The notes beneath the pieces are model-generated. The model did not search any database. It was not told the DNA's origin and worked only from the letters and a program-made list of their open reading frames with translations. From contig DASWVB010000005.1 in NCBI GenBank assembly GCA_036401375.1, positions 1-64,000 on the forward strand: a DNA stretch of 64,000 nt. The letters run 5' to 3'. The position numbers were made by a program, and so were the translations under genes. Shown in pieces: positions 45,025-53,890 of this stretch (its first letter is position 1; each line of letters begins with the position of its first letter). The stretch comes from DASWUZ01 sp036401375. GTDB taxonomy: Bacteria; Acidobacteriota; Terriglobia; Terriglobales; Acidobacteriaceae.

Positions 45025-45879
45025 GTGCTAAGAGTCATCTCCACCCATGTATTCCTCCGCCAGCGGCTGCATCCCGGACTGCTGGATGTGCTGGCGCGAG
45101 GTGGCGCTGAGGGGATAGAGATCTTCGCCGCGCGGCAGCACTTCGACTACACCGACCGCGCTCACATCCGGGAGATTGGCGATTGGTTCCGCGGCAACTC
45201 CACGCGGGCGTTCTCGATGCATGCGCCTCTCTACCCTGATACGGAGATGGGTCGCAGCGGAGCTCCGGCAGTCAACGTCGTGCATCCTGACAAGTCGCAT
45301 CGCATCGATGCGATGGACGAGATCAAGCGTGCTCTCGAGGTAGCCGAACAGATCCCTGTGCAGTACCTGATCGTGCATCTTGGCAGCCGCGAAGATTTGT
45401 GGAGCCCGCGCGCGCTTGAACACTCGATGACCGCACTCGAGCACCTGCAGACCTATGCAAAGCCGCTTGGGGTCAAGCTGCTGATCGAAAATCTGCAGAG
45501 CGACGTCGCGCAGCCGCAGCATCTGCTCGAGGTACTTGCCACGGGTCACTTCAAGGACATAGGCGTTTGTCTGGACGTCGGTCATGCACACCTGGGCGAA
45601 GGCATACCTGCTGCGCTCGTAAGCTTGAAGGACCACCTGCGGTCGATTCACCTGCATGACAATAAAGGCGACAAAGACGCGCACCTCTGGCCCGGAGACG
45701 GCACTATCTTCTGGACCGAGACGATGAGTGAGCTGAAGACGGCGGCGAATAGCCCGGCTGGCGTGCTAGAGATTCACTACTCATTGGAAGACCAGCCCGA
45801 GGCCGTGGCCGCCAAAGCTCGGCAGGCCTTTGAAAAACTCGGACTGCTGGAGGGCGAGCCCGGCCTGGCATCAAAGTAG
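45025..45879 (+). CDS. Sugar phosphate isomerase/epimerase-like TIM barrel
   Basis: The 284-residue protein of the xylose isomerase-like/AP endonuclease 2 superfamily starts at GTG. Metal-site motifs appear in barrel order: FSMHAPLYPD, YLIVHLGSRED, LLIENLQ, GVCLDVGHAHLGEG and HLHDNKGDKDAHLWPGDG, with Glu/His near the end (VLEIHYS). A divalent-metal isomerase, epimerase or related lyase is likely, but the substrate cannot be assigned. It ends 23 bp before asnS and may be co-transcribed. Confidence 0.8.
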   Translation: MLRVISTHVFLRQRLHPGLLDVLARGGAEGIEIFAARQHFDYTDRAHIREIGDWFRGNSTRAFSMHAPLYPDTEMGRSGAPAVNVVHPDKSHRIDAMDEIKRALEVAEQIPVQYLIVHLGSREDLWSPRALEHSMTALEHLQTYAKPLGVKLLIENLQSDVAQPQHLLEVLATGHFKDIGVCLDVGHAHLGEGIPAALVSLKDHLRSIHLHDNKGDKDAHLWPGDGTIFWTETMSELKTAANSPAGVLEIHYSLEDQPEAVAAKARQAFEKLGLLEGEPGLASK

Positions 45880-45902
45880 CCGGACCGCGGACAAGAACTG
45901 TT

Positions 45903-47279
45903 ATGAGCGATGACGCAGTATTGAACGATGCACAACGCGTAACTGCCGGGGTTGCTGTTGCTCCGCTGGCGACCATCGCAAAGATCGGCCAGTTTGAGGG
46001 CCGAAGCGTTACTCTTCGCGGCTGGCTCTACAATCAGCGCGCCAGCGGCAAGCTGCTGTTTCCGATCTTTCGCGACGGGTCAGGGACCATCCAGGGTATC
46101 GTGCCCAAGGCCGCCGGGTCGGAACTCGTCTTTGAGACCGTCCGGCGGCTCACCAATGAATCGAGCGTCATCGTCACCGGTAAGGTTCGAGCTGACGCTC
46201 GTGCGCCCGGCGGCTATGAACTGGACGTAGAGAACGTGGAAGTGCTGCAGCGCGTGCCGGAGGAGGATCCGTTCCCGATCTCGCTGAAGGAGCATGGCGT
46301 CGACTTCCTGATGGAGCATCGCCACCTCTGGATTCGAACGCCCCGCCAGTCCGCAATCCTTCGCATTCGCGCGGAGATCATCAAGGCAGCGCGCGACTAC
46401 CTCGACGACAACGGCTTTACCCTGACTGATCCGCCGATACTCACTCCCGCAGCATGTGAGGGCACAAGCACGCTCTTCCCGGTCGACTACTTCGGCGATG
46501 AGGCTTACCTCACCCAGAGTGGGCAGCTTTACATCGAGAGCACCGCGCTCGCGCTGGGCAAGGTCTACTCCTTTGGACCGACCTTTCGTGCCGAGAAGTC
46601 GAAGACGCGCCGCCACCTCACGGAGTTCTGGATGGTAGAGCCGGAGTTGGCGTACGCCGGCCTCGATGACCTGATGGTGCTGGCCGAGGAGTTCATCAGC
46701 TTCATCGTCGAGCGAGTGCTGGCCCGCCGCGCTGCAGACCTGCAGGTGATTGGGCGCGACGTGACGAAGCTGGCAACGGTAAAGCCGCCATTCCCGCGCA
46801 TTCGCTACGATGAGGCCGTCGCCATGCTCAACGAAGCGTTTGGCAGAGGCCAGATAGAGAATGCATTTGAATACGGGAACGACTTCGGCTCGCCCGACGA
46901 GACGTATATTTCCTCGCAATTTGATCGGCCGGTGATGGTGCATCGCTACCCTGCGGCGGTGAAGGCCTTTTACATGGAGCCGGACCCCGTCGATCCGAAG
47001 TTTGCCTTGTGTGTCGATGTGCTCGCGCCCGAGGGCTACGGCGAGATCATCGGCGGCTCACAGCGCGTCGCATCCTACGACCTGCTCAAGCAGCGTATCG
47101 AAGATCATAAGCTGCCGCTCGAGGCGTTCCAGTGGTATCTGGATCTGCGGCGCTATGGGTCGGTGCCGCACTCCGGCTTTGGAATGGGCATCGAGCGGGC
47201 GGTCGCCTGGATTTGCGGTTTGGAACACGTGCGGGAGACCATCCCATTTGCCCGCACACTCAACCGCATCTATCCGTGA
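45903..47279 (+). CDS. asnS: Asparaginyl-tRNA synthetase
   Basis: The 458-residue class IIb synthetase has an N-terminal OB-fold anticodon-binding domain (about 30-115, VTLRGWLYNQRASGKLLFPI). The catalytic core carries motif 2 FRAEKSKTRRHLTEFWMVEP and motif 3 GFGMGIERAVAWICGL. The HLTEFWMVEPELAYA form is characteristic of AsnRS rather than AspRS. Length is normal. Confidence 0.95.
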   Translation: MSDDAVLNDAQRVTAGVAVAPLATIAKIGQFEGRSVTLRGWLYNQRASGKLLFPIFRDGSGTIQGIVPKAAGSELVFETVRRLTNESSVIVTGKVRADARAPGGYELDVENVEVLQRVPEEDPFPISLKEHGVDFLMEHRHLWIRTPRQSAILRIRAEIIKAARDYLDDNGFTLTDPPILTPAACEGTSTLFPVDYFGDEAYLTQSGQLYIESTALALGKVYSFGPTFRAEKSKTRRHLTEFWMVEPELAYAGLDDLMVLAEEFISFIVERVLARRAADLQVIGRDVTKLATVKPPFPRIRYDEAVAMLNEAFGRGQIENAFEYGNDFGSPDETYISSQFDRPVMVHRYPAAVKAFYMEPDPVDPKFALCVDVLAPEGYGEIIGGSQRVASYDLLKQRIEDHKLPLEAFQWYLDLRRYGSVPHSGFGMGIERAVAWICGLEHVRETIPFARTLNRIYP

Positions 47280-47311
47280 GTTGCGGCGCAATTCACGCGG
47301 CGCGCTGCTCA

Positions 47312-47692
47312 TCAGTGAACGAGGATCAGATAAACGGCCATCGCCGTACCCATTGCAGCGAGCAACACAGCCAGGATTACGGCGTCGGTTGAGACCCGGC
47401 CAGGGATCCAGGATCCTGTTCTCAGCTCCCGAATCGTCTTGAAGTGCCTCGCCACGGCGCTGACATTGACCAGTACGCCAAGCGCTACGATGGCGACACC
47501 GGACCAAACGGATAGGCCAGTTGAGTGGGCCGGGGCGCGGTTGGATGTCGCCTGCAGCTGCCTCAGGAATAGGCCGAACCTGGCAACCGCGAAGCCCACA
47601 CCCATCAGGCCCAATCCCGTGCGAATCCAGGCCAGGAACGTCCTCTCGGCCGCGAAATAGACGCGGGGATCTTTCTCAGCCATGTATTCCAT
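47312..47692 (-). CDS. DUF202 (YidH-type) membrane protein
   Basis: The 126-residue protein has the DUF202 start pattern (DPRVYFAAERTFLAWIRTGL, then GLMGVGFAVARFGLFLR) and three membrane segments (about 22-44, 62-84, 101-124). Function is unknown. A second ATG three codons later has GGA upstream and may be the true start. It is convergent with asnS. Confidence 0.85.
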   Translation of the reverse strand: MEYMAEKDPRVYFAAERTFLAWIRTGLGLMGVGFAVARFGLFLRQLQATSNRAPAHSTGLSVWSGVAIVALGVLVNVSAVARHFKTIRELRTGSWIPGRVSTDAVILAVLLAAMGTAMAVYLILVH

Positions 47693-47847
47693 GGTAGTTA
47701 GATGAGATGCTTCAGGCTAAGCCGGTGCATTCTTTACATGAAGAAGATGTGACGGACTCGTGAGATCGTGGACTATTGGCGGCCGGGGCGGTATGAAATA
47801 CTCAGAACATCTCGATCCGTAAGCTCAGGCATTCCTGTTCGACGAAG

Positions 47848-47922
47848 TATAGGCCAATGAAATATAGCTCAGCGATCTATAGTTCAGTGACTTGTAGTCC
47901 AGCGTCTGTTAGTTCAGCGACG
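47848..47922. repeat. Degenerate 15-bp tandem repeat, five units
   Basis: Five consecutive 15-bp units (47848, 47863, 47878, 47893, 47908 onward) share the core TAG-TTCAG-GA-T, with consensus close to TATAGTTCAGCGACT. The first unit is the most diverged (TATAGGCCAATGAAA). The array ends 10 bp before the GTG of the first exopolysaccharide glycosyltransferase gene, so it overlaps the expected promoter and ribosome-site region. Confidence 0.65.
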
Positions 47923-47932
47923 CGTACCATGC

Positions 47933-48973
47933 GTGCGAGAACCGGCCTTGACTAGCTCTGCATCCTTGACGTCAGCAAGCAAGGTAGGCGTCGTCGTGAT
48001 CGGCCGCAACGAGGGCGATCGTCTGCTGGCCTGCCTGGCGTCGGTGCTCTCGATGAACTATCCGCGTGAGTTGCTCGACGTGGTCTATGTCGACTCCTCT
48101 TCAACGGACGGGTCCGCGGCGCTGGCGCAAAGCCTGGGAGTTCGCGCAATTGTGCTGAGCGGGCCAACCACGGCAGCCCGGGGGCGGAACGCAGGCTGGG
48201 CCCAGACTTCAGCACCATTCATTCTGTTCCTCGACGGGGACACGGTGCTTGACAAGGATTTCGTGGGCAAGAACATCGGCCATTTTGCTGATCCCAGCAT
48301 CGCGGGAGTCTTTGGCAACAGGCGCGAGACCCGCACCAAGGAGTCCGTCTACAACGCGATTCTTGACCTCGACTGGAACATGGAGCCGGGCTGGGCGCTC
48401 TTCTTCGGAGGGGATTGCCTGGTGCGGCGAGAGGCACTGGTGCTGGTAACCGGGTATAACGACCAGCTCATCGCGGGGGAAGAGCCCGATATGTGCCGTC
48501 GCATGCGCGGGGCGGGCTACCGCATCCTGCATGTGGATGAGCCCATGACGCTGCACGATCTGGCGATGCATCGGTTCAGCCAGTACTGGCGCCGTTCCGT
48601 ACGAACGGGGTACGCCTATGCCCAGATCTCATCCTTCTATGCGAATACCGACGATCCGCTGTGGGCTGCCGACAGCCGGCGGAATGTCGTACGCGCCTGC
48701 TTCTGGATCGGCGCGCCTGTACTCTGCGCTTTGCTCTCAGCTGTGTGGCGCTCTTGGCTACCACTTTCGATCTTCCTTCTAATCGCGTTAGCCTTGTGGG
48801 GACGCACTGGGATTAAAGCGGCACGAAAGACCCGCTCCATCCGCACGCTTGTCGCCTACAGCCTCCACTCCCATCTGCAGCAGATACCAATCCTTGCTGG
48901 TCAGCTTCGCTTCTGGCTGTCCAGGGCCTCAGGCAAAGGCTCCAGACTGATTGAGTACAAGCGAAGTGCCTGA
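47933..48973 (+). CDS. Family 2 glycosyltransferase with C-terminal membrane helices
   Basis: The product has 346 residues. The GT2 domain begins VGVVVIGRNEGDRLLACLAS, with YVDSSSTDGSA, the DxD element in FLDGDT, and GGDCLVRREAL then IAGEEPDMCRRMR for the acceptor region. Two membrane segments follow (about 250-290). The start is a GTG; an ATG just upstream is closed by a stop. It closely matches the minus-strand gene at the other end of the cluster (61940-62962). It is probably a membrane-bound EPS sugar transferase. Confidence 0.87.
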   Translation: MREPALTSSASLTSASKVGVVVIGRNEGDRLLACLASVLSMNYPRELLDVVYVDSSSTDGSAALAQSLGVRAIVLSGPTTAARGRNAGWAQTSAPFILFLDGDTVLDKDFVGKNIGHFADPSIAGVFGNRRETRTKESVYNAILDLDWNMEPGWALFFGGDCLVRREALVLVTGYNDQLIAGEEPDMCRRMRGAGYRILHVDEPMTLHDLAMHRFSQYWRRSVRTGYAYAQISSFYANTDDPLWAADSRRNVVRACFWIGAPVLCALLSAVWRSWLPLSIFLLIALALWGRTGIKAARKTRSIRTLVAYSLHSHLQQIPILAGQLRFWLSRASGKGSRLIEYKRSA

Positions 48974-49625
48974 TCGGTGCCTTCAAGTCGTCACAGCCTT
49001 GGAGTGCCCGGCACCACCAGCTGCGCTTTCAAGATAGTCTGATGCCTCCATGAATCCTTGCTTCTAAGAGCGTCTTGAGCTAAAGTAGGTTAAAAATATG
49101 CCGGTAGTTCGGCGCCCACCAGCACTCGCAAGCCTATATATTCCCCCCACCGCCTTGGAGTAACAATCCGCACAGGTAAGGTGTCCTCTACTGGTCAGCC
49201 TGCTAAGGTGAACGTAAATACCGCACCGGAACGACGGTTGAAGAGGCTTTGTCGCGGGTTCTCTGAACCGCCGATGAAGCAAAGCACGTCATCGCGTGAG
49301 AGTGCGGCTGTCTTATCCCTACTCGGGAACAGAATCCATACCAAGGCAGACGTTCCAGACCGAGGCTGCTCGTCACAATGTGAGGCAGATGCTTGTGGTG
49401 CACTCAACGGGGATCAAACAAAGTGACTTGCAATCCGGCGCGTCCTCGCCTGCGTGTTTCAGGTGTAAGTTTCTTCGAGTACGACCGCATTACTCATCCC
49501 GATCTGGAGAAGCCGACTCAGAGCGCGAAGTCAGGCGCCACGGTGCTAAAGCACATATTTCGCGACTCTTCAGCAACACGGGGTGTTTTCATGATTAGTC
49601 GAAGATGCTGGATTGATAGCCGATA
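48974..49625. other. Long intergenic stretch inside the exopolysaccharide cluster
   Basis: These 652 bp lie between two co-directional genes. Small open frames cross it (up to about 100 codons), but none shows a domain, signal peptide or credible ribosome site. A frame near the right end (about 49393-49626) has some protein-like sequence (SFFEYDRITHPDLEKPTQSA) and might be a decayed gene end. No hairpin terminator or RNA family is recognised. Confidence 0.4.
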
Positions 49626-50795
49626 ATGCGAGCCAGACTAGGACGAATCGCGATCCTTGGGGTACCCATCGACAATCTCTCAATGGACGAGACGGTGGAG
49701 GAGATTGACCGCCTGATTGTAGCTGGTGGCTTTCACCAGGTGGCGACCGCGAATGTCGACTTCCTGATGAATTCGATCGACGACGATGAGTTGATGGACA
49801 TCCTGCATCGCTGCGAACTAGTGCTTGCCGATGGCATGCCTCTGGTATGGGCCTCTCGTGCAATGGGAACGCCGCTCAAGGGTCGCATTGCAGGGGCCGA
49901 TCTGCTGCCAAGGCTACTCGAACTATCTCAGAGCAATAAGCGCAGGATTTTCCTGCTCGGCGCTACCGAGGAACGCTCCCAGGCTGCCGCTGCTTGGATC
50001 AGGTCGGCGTATCCAGGCGCAGAATTGGCGGGAAGGTACTCGCCCCCATTTGCCCCCCTAGAGGAGATGGACCACGCACACATTCTCAAACTGATCGAGG
50101 AGGCAGACGCCGATATTCTGCTGGTCGCCTTTGGCAACCCCAAGCAGGAAAAGTGGCTTGCAATGCACCGTAGCAAGCTCCAGGTGCCGGTATGCATCGG
50201 GGTGGGAGCATCGATCGATTTTCTCTCCGGCAGCTATCGTCGGGCGCCAGGATGGATGCAGCAGCACGGCCTGGAGTGGCTGCACCGTTTCTCTCAGGAG
50301 CCGAAGAGGCTGGCCGGCCGATATGCACGCAATGCCTTCGGCATCGCCGTTCATCTCTCAATGCAGATGCTGGCGGTCTCTTCGCAATCGCGGTCGGCGG
50401 AGGGTTCACGGCTGGTGGTGGTGCAGGAGAATAGGGCCTTGATCGTACGCGTTGTCGGCCGCTTCACGGGCAAACTGCTGGAGGAGTTCCAGCAGTCTCT
50501 GCAGCGATCGCTACGAGCACACTGCGCGCTTGTCATGGATATGAATCTGACTACCTACGTGGGCGCCGACGGGCTTGGGACCCTGCTCGACCTGCGCGGC
50601 AGGCTGCACGATGCCGGCCAGGAGGTATGGATGGTCGGTATGAGGTCCGGGCTTCGCCGTCTTTTCCGGACGGCATTCCTCGACCGGCGCCTGTTTCAAT
50701 TCGCACCACGGGTAGCGGACGCCCTCCGACGCATCGATTCCATGGCTCCCAATAGCGTTCCAGCAAGTATGCTGCACAGATTCTATAAAGAATAA
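49626..50795 (+). CDS. WecG/TagA/CpsF glycosyltransferase (GT26) fused to a STAS domain
   Basis: Residues about 8-245 form a GT26 domain: LGVPIDNLSMDETV, ATANVDFLM, the catalytic-region ADGMPLVWASR (Asp69), FLLGAT, VAFGNPKQEKWL, IGVGASIDFLSG and GLEWLHRFSQEPKRL. Such enzymes add N-acetylmannosamine-type or related sugars to lipid-linked acceptors. Residues about 263-370 form a STAS-like domain (LVVVQENRALIVRVVGRFTG, then ALVMDMNLTTYVGADGLGTL, WMVGMRSGLRRLFRTAFL). The STAS phospho-Ser position is Ala/Asp (GADGLG in place of DSSGLG), so it cannot be switched by phosphorylation in the usual way. The ATG has no clear ribosome site. Confidence 0.85.
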   Translation: MRARLGRIAILGVPIDNLSMDETVEEIDRLIVAGGFHQVATANVDFLMNSIDDDELMDILHRCELVLADGMPLVWASRAMGTPLKGRIAGADLLPRLLELSQSNKRRIFLLGATEERSQAAAAWIRSAYPGAELAGRYSPPFAPLEEMDHAHILKLIEEADADILLVAFGNPKQEKWLAMHRSKLQVPVCIGVGASIDFLSGSYRRAPGWMQQHGLEWLHRFSQEPKRLAGRYARNAFGIAVHLSMQMLAVSSQSRSAEGSRLVVVQENRALIVRVVGRFTGKLLEEFQQSLQRSLRAHCALVMDMNLTTYVGADGLGTLLDLRGRLHDAGQEVWMVGMRSGLRRLFRTAFLDRRLFQFAPRVADALRRIDSMAPNSVPASMLHRFYKE

Positions 50796-50867
50796 GCCGG
50801 TGGATGAATGGACAACGCGAACTGCGGCCTCTCCTATGCGCCTAAAAGTTCCTGAGGTGGATGTAGA

Positions 50868-52256
50868 TTGATTCCAGCTCTTATCATCGCCATTTTTGTG
50901 GGGGCTCTTGCGACCTTTGTCGCGCTGCGCTGGTCAGTGACCAAGGCGGTGCTGTGGGTTTACCTCCCGGTGTTGCTGTGGTTTCCCCTCTACTTCTTCT
51001 GGGGCATCGGCGGCCTGCCTATCAACGCATCCACGCTTGCGGGCATCGTTCTTGTTGCACTGGTCATAAAGAATGGAAAGCATCCTCACAAGTTCACCCT
51101 GATGGACCTCTGGGTCTTCCTCTTCGTGCTTAGCATGTTCAATGCCGACGCGCGCCGGCACTCCTTCAGGGTTGGCACTTACGCAATGCTAGGCATGTTG
51201 CTGCAATGCGCACTGCCCTACTTCCTCGGGAAGATGGTGATTGAACAGACGAACTCGAGAGATAAATTCGTCAAGCTGATCGTGATCAGCCTTGCCTGTG
51301 TGGCCTTTATCAGCGTCTACGAATTTCGCATGACTTTTAATCCCTTTCAGACCCTGGTTGAGAGGATTGGCCACTACACGGCTACATGGCCGCGACAGAG
51401 ACGCTGGGGATTTGCACGTATTGCGGGGCCGTACGCCCATTCCATCGATGCTGGCATGGTCTTCACCATCGGCATCATGTTTCAGATCTGGCTGGTGGCA
51501 ACAAAGGGCTGGTGGACCGGGAAGAAGCTCACTCAATTCGGCATCAGAAAGATGCGAGCGAAGATCGCGTTGATGAGCTTCCTGGTCTGCCTCGGTCTTT
51601 TCATGACGCAGTCGCGCGGTCCGTGGGTGGGTTGCTGCTTTGGACTGATCGTCGCAGGGGTAGGCCTGACAAGGAACAGAAAACGCTCCGCCATCATTGC
51701 AGGAATACTACTTGTCAGTTCCGTTTCTACCTTCTACACCATCTTGAATAAGTATACGGACGCCCAAGCTTCCAATGGCTCCTCAATCGAACAGCAAGAC
51801 GCTGTGTATCGTCGTGAACTGTTGACCACCTATACGCCACTGATCAAAGAGGGTGGCATATGGGGGTGGGGAAATCCAGCGCCCACATCCAGCGGCATCG
51901 GCGCCTACAATTTGAGCCAACCTTCGATTGACAACGAGTGGCTGCGAGTTACCGTGGCTCAGGGATACGTGGGTATCACTATATTCCTTCTTTTATTTCT
52001 GACGTCCATTGCGACATTGATCAAGCATTGTGTGATTTTGCGTCGACGCGAGGATTACATCTTTGCTTACGCGATGCTGGGGCTGCTGGTAGCAACCGCT
52101 TTCTCCCTTACAACCGTGTTTCTGGGTCAGCCTATGATGGAGCTACTATTCTTCATTTTTGGATGGAGCATGTCGATCAAACCGTCGCTACAGAGCGCGG
52201 AGACAGCAGCGATAGTGGCGATCCCCAGATTTACCTTCGAAAAGGTATACGCGTAG
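50868..52256 (+). CDS. O-antigen ligase/polymerase (Wzy-like) membrane protein
   Basis: The 462-residue polytopic protein has about ten to twelve hydrophobic segments. A central MTQSRGPWVGCCFGLIVAGV matches the conserved loop-helix of the Wzy_C/O-antigen ligase family. A periplasmic loop near residues 300-360 contains an Arg (YRRELLTTYTPLI) and a GWGNPAP segment, as in this family. It starts at TTG with GAGGTGG upstream. It probably polymerises lipid-linked repeat units for export. It follows the GT26-STAS gene by 72 bp and is likely co-transcribed. Confidence 0.82.
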   Translation: MIPALIIAIFVGALATFVALRWSVTKAVLWVYLPVLLWFPLYFFWGIGGLPINASTLAGIVLVALVIKNGKHPHKFTLMDLWVFLFVLSMFNADARRHSFRVGTYAMLGMLLQCALPYFLGKMVIEQTNSRDKFVKLIVISLACVAFISVYEFRMTFNPFQTLVERIGHYTATWPRQRRWGFARIAGPYAHSIDAGMVFTIGIMFQIWLVATKGWWTGKKLTQFGIRKMRAKIALMSFLVCLGLFMTQSRGPWVGCCFGLIVAGVGLTRNRKRSAIIAGILLVSSVSTFYTILNKYTDAQASNGSSIEQQDAVYRRELLTTYTPLIKEGGIWGWGNPAPTSSGIGAYNLSQPSIDNEWLRVTVAQGYVGITIFLLLFLTSIATLIKHCVILRRREDYIFAYAMLGLLVATAFSLTTVFLGQPMMELLFFIFGWSMSIKPSLQSAETAAIVAIPRFTFEKVYA

Positions 52257-52373
52257 CTTCATCTGGCGAGGGAAAGTACCTGGCTTCGTGGGTTCTGCAG
52301 ACCCCTTCCAGGTAGCTCAGCGTTTAGCGCCCGCCACTGCTACCTTAAACCGCATCTGAGAGATGAGCCATCC

Positions 52374-53528
52374 TCATGCGGCGCCCGCGGTTGGAGGAGC
52401 GCCTGCTATGCTCTCCACCGGCTGCGTCGCATCCTCAGGCGTGGAAACGGATGCATGGAACGGGCTGTGCATCGCTCGCTTCTTCACTCTCCGCATAGGC
52501 TCCTCGACCAGACGATTCATGATCTCGGCGAATGCAAGCGACAGCGCGAAGCTCACGGGCAGAGTGACGAACTTGGACATGCGCAGGTCGAAGAAGAGCT
52601 CGCGCGCGATAGCAAAATGAATCAAGTAGAGCACGTATGACCGTCTGCCGAGATATTTCAGTACTGGGTTCTCAAGCCATCTCGCCTGCCAGCGCTCTGG
52701 AGATGACACAACGAACAGAAATATCAGCCCGAGCGCGACGCCCTGCAAACTGTAGCGATAGGTATCTCGAAAGAGCTCATCACGATAGGCAACGGTAAAG
52801 GCGAGTAGCGCGACGCCGCAAAGTGCAAACTTGCCCACGTTGTCGCGCAGGAACCTGGGCAGAGAGTCAAGCAGCGGGTTGATCGCGACCGCCATGAGGG
52901 ATCCAAATAGTATCGAGTCGATCCGAGTGTCCGTATACAGATAGACTCGCCCCGAATCTCCTGTTGGCCGGTGCAGGTAGTAGATCAGATAAATACGCCA
53001 GAGCAGGACGAGCAGGCAGGCTGCCGCCATGGCGACGCTCTGCCATAGCCGCCTCACCTTGCGTGAGATCAGTAGAAAGTATGCGATAGGAAATACGAGG
53101 TAGAAATGCTCTTCGACTGCGAGTGACCAGAGATTCTCGAGCCCGCCAGTCGGGATCCCAACATGAAGCATCGGCAGATAGTTGGTCACAAAGACGCAGG
53201 TTAGACCTATGGCGGCCCAGTCCAGCGGACCTTCCAATATGTGCAGAGCCGCACATACGCATACAAAGGCGATGGTGACGTAGAGCGGTGGAAGGATGCG
53301 ATAAACCCGTCGTAGATAAAAGTCGCGGATCGAGATAGTTCCGCTGGTCATTGCCTCGATGCGAAGCAGCGTGGTGATGAGGAAGCCGCTCAGGAAGAAG
53401 AATATGGTGACCCCGAGTCCACCAGGCGCGAGATATTCAAAGCCGGAGTGAGCAACGATCACCATCATGACGGCTAGAGCGCGAATGCCGTCCAGACAAG
53501 GTATGTAAAAGCTTTGCTTAGCAGGCAT
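52374..53528 (-). CDS. Acyltransferase 3 family (OafA/YrhL-like) membrane protein
   Basis: The product has 384 residues from ATG 53528 (PAKQSFYIPCLDGIRALAVM). The frame is open to 53825, but the extra 99 codons are not family-like. Ten or so membrane helices are present. Family signatures are DGIRALAVMMVIVAHSGF with the catalytic-site His, GVTIFFFLSGFLI, RRVYRILPPLYV, and NLWSLAVEEHFYLVFP. It probably O-acetylates or otherwise acylates the exopolysaccharide. It is on the strand opposite its neighbours. Confidence 0.92.
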   Translation of the reverse strand: MPAKQSFYIPCLDGIRALAVMMVIVAHSGFEYLAPGGLGVTIFFFLSGFLITTLLRIEAMTSGTISIRDFYLRRVYRILPPLYVTIAFVCVCAALHILEGPLDWAAIGLTCVFVTNYLPMLHVGIPTGGLENLWSLAVEEHFYLVFPIAYFLLISRKVRRLWQSVAMAAACLLVLLWRIYLIYYLHRPTGDSGRVYLYTDTRIDSILFGSLMAVAINPLLDSLPRFLRDNVGKFALCGVALLAFTVAYRDELFRDTYRYSLQGVALGLIFLFVVSSPERWQARWLENPVLKYLGRRSYVLYLIHFAIARELFFDLRMSKFVTLPVSFALSLAFAEIMNRLVEEPMRRVKKRAMHSPFHASVSTPEDATQPVESIAGAPPTAGAA

Positions 53529-53890
53529 TCTGAAATCCAGTCGTTCTTGTGCAGGCAGGCTCGACCTCACAGCTGGGCTGGGTTGTTGAGCAGATGAGTT
53601 GCAGTTTCGACAGTATCTTCCTCTAACCCGGGCAGTTGCGCCGATAACCCTGATGAATTTCTGGCCCTTTCGGGGCACCGAAAAGGGAGCTGCAGCGGAA
53701 TTATGTGCCACAAAGCCGATGGGGAGGAGTGCTTCAGATAAAATGTACCACAGCAAACGTGAAACAATAGCGCCGCACCTATAAGAGCAGGGGCTGAACA
53801 TCGCGAGCGAGTCTCGGGAGTGCAATGCGGTTCATTGCGGAGCACTGACCAGGATCGGCGAGTGGTTAAGCCGGACTTCGCGTTCGCCGT
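53529..53890. other. Divergent promoter region within the exopolysaccharide cluster
   Basis: These 362 bp lie between the divergent acyltransferase and GT2 genes. I see no convincing operator, RNA element or repeat; promoters for both genes are expected here. Confidence 0.4.

Noticed and set aside
47848..47922. CRISPR array
   Set aside because: Units are 15 bp, contiguous and degenerate, without spacers; no cas genes are in the window.
53529..53825. 99-codon N-terminal extension of the acyltransferase
   Set aside because: It contains no membrane or domain pattern of the family; the standard start (FYIPCLDGIRALAV) follows the internal ATG.
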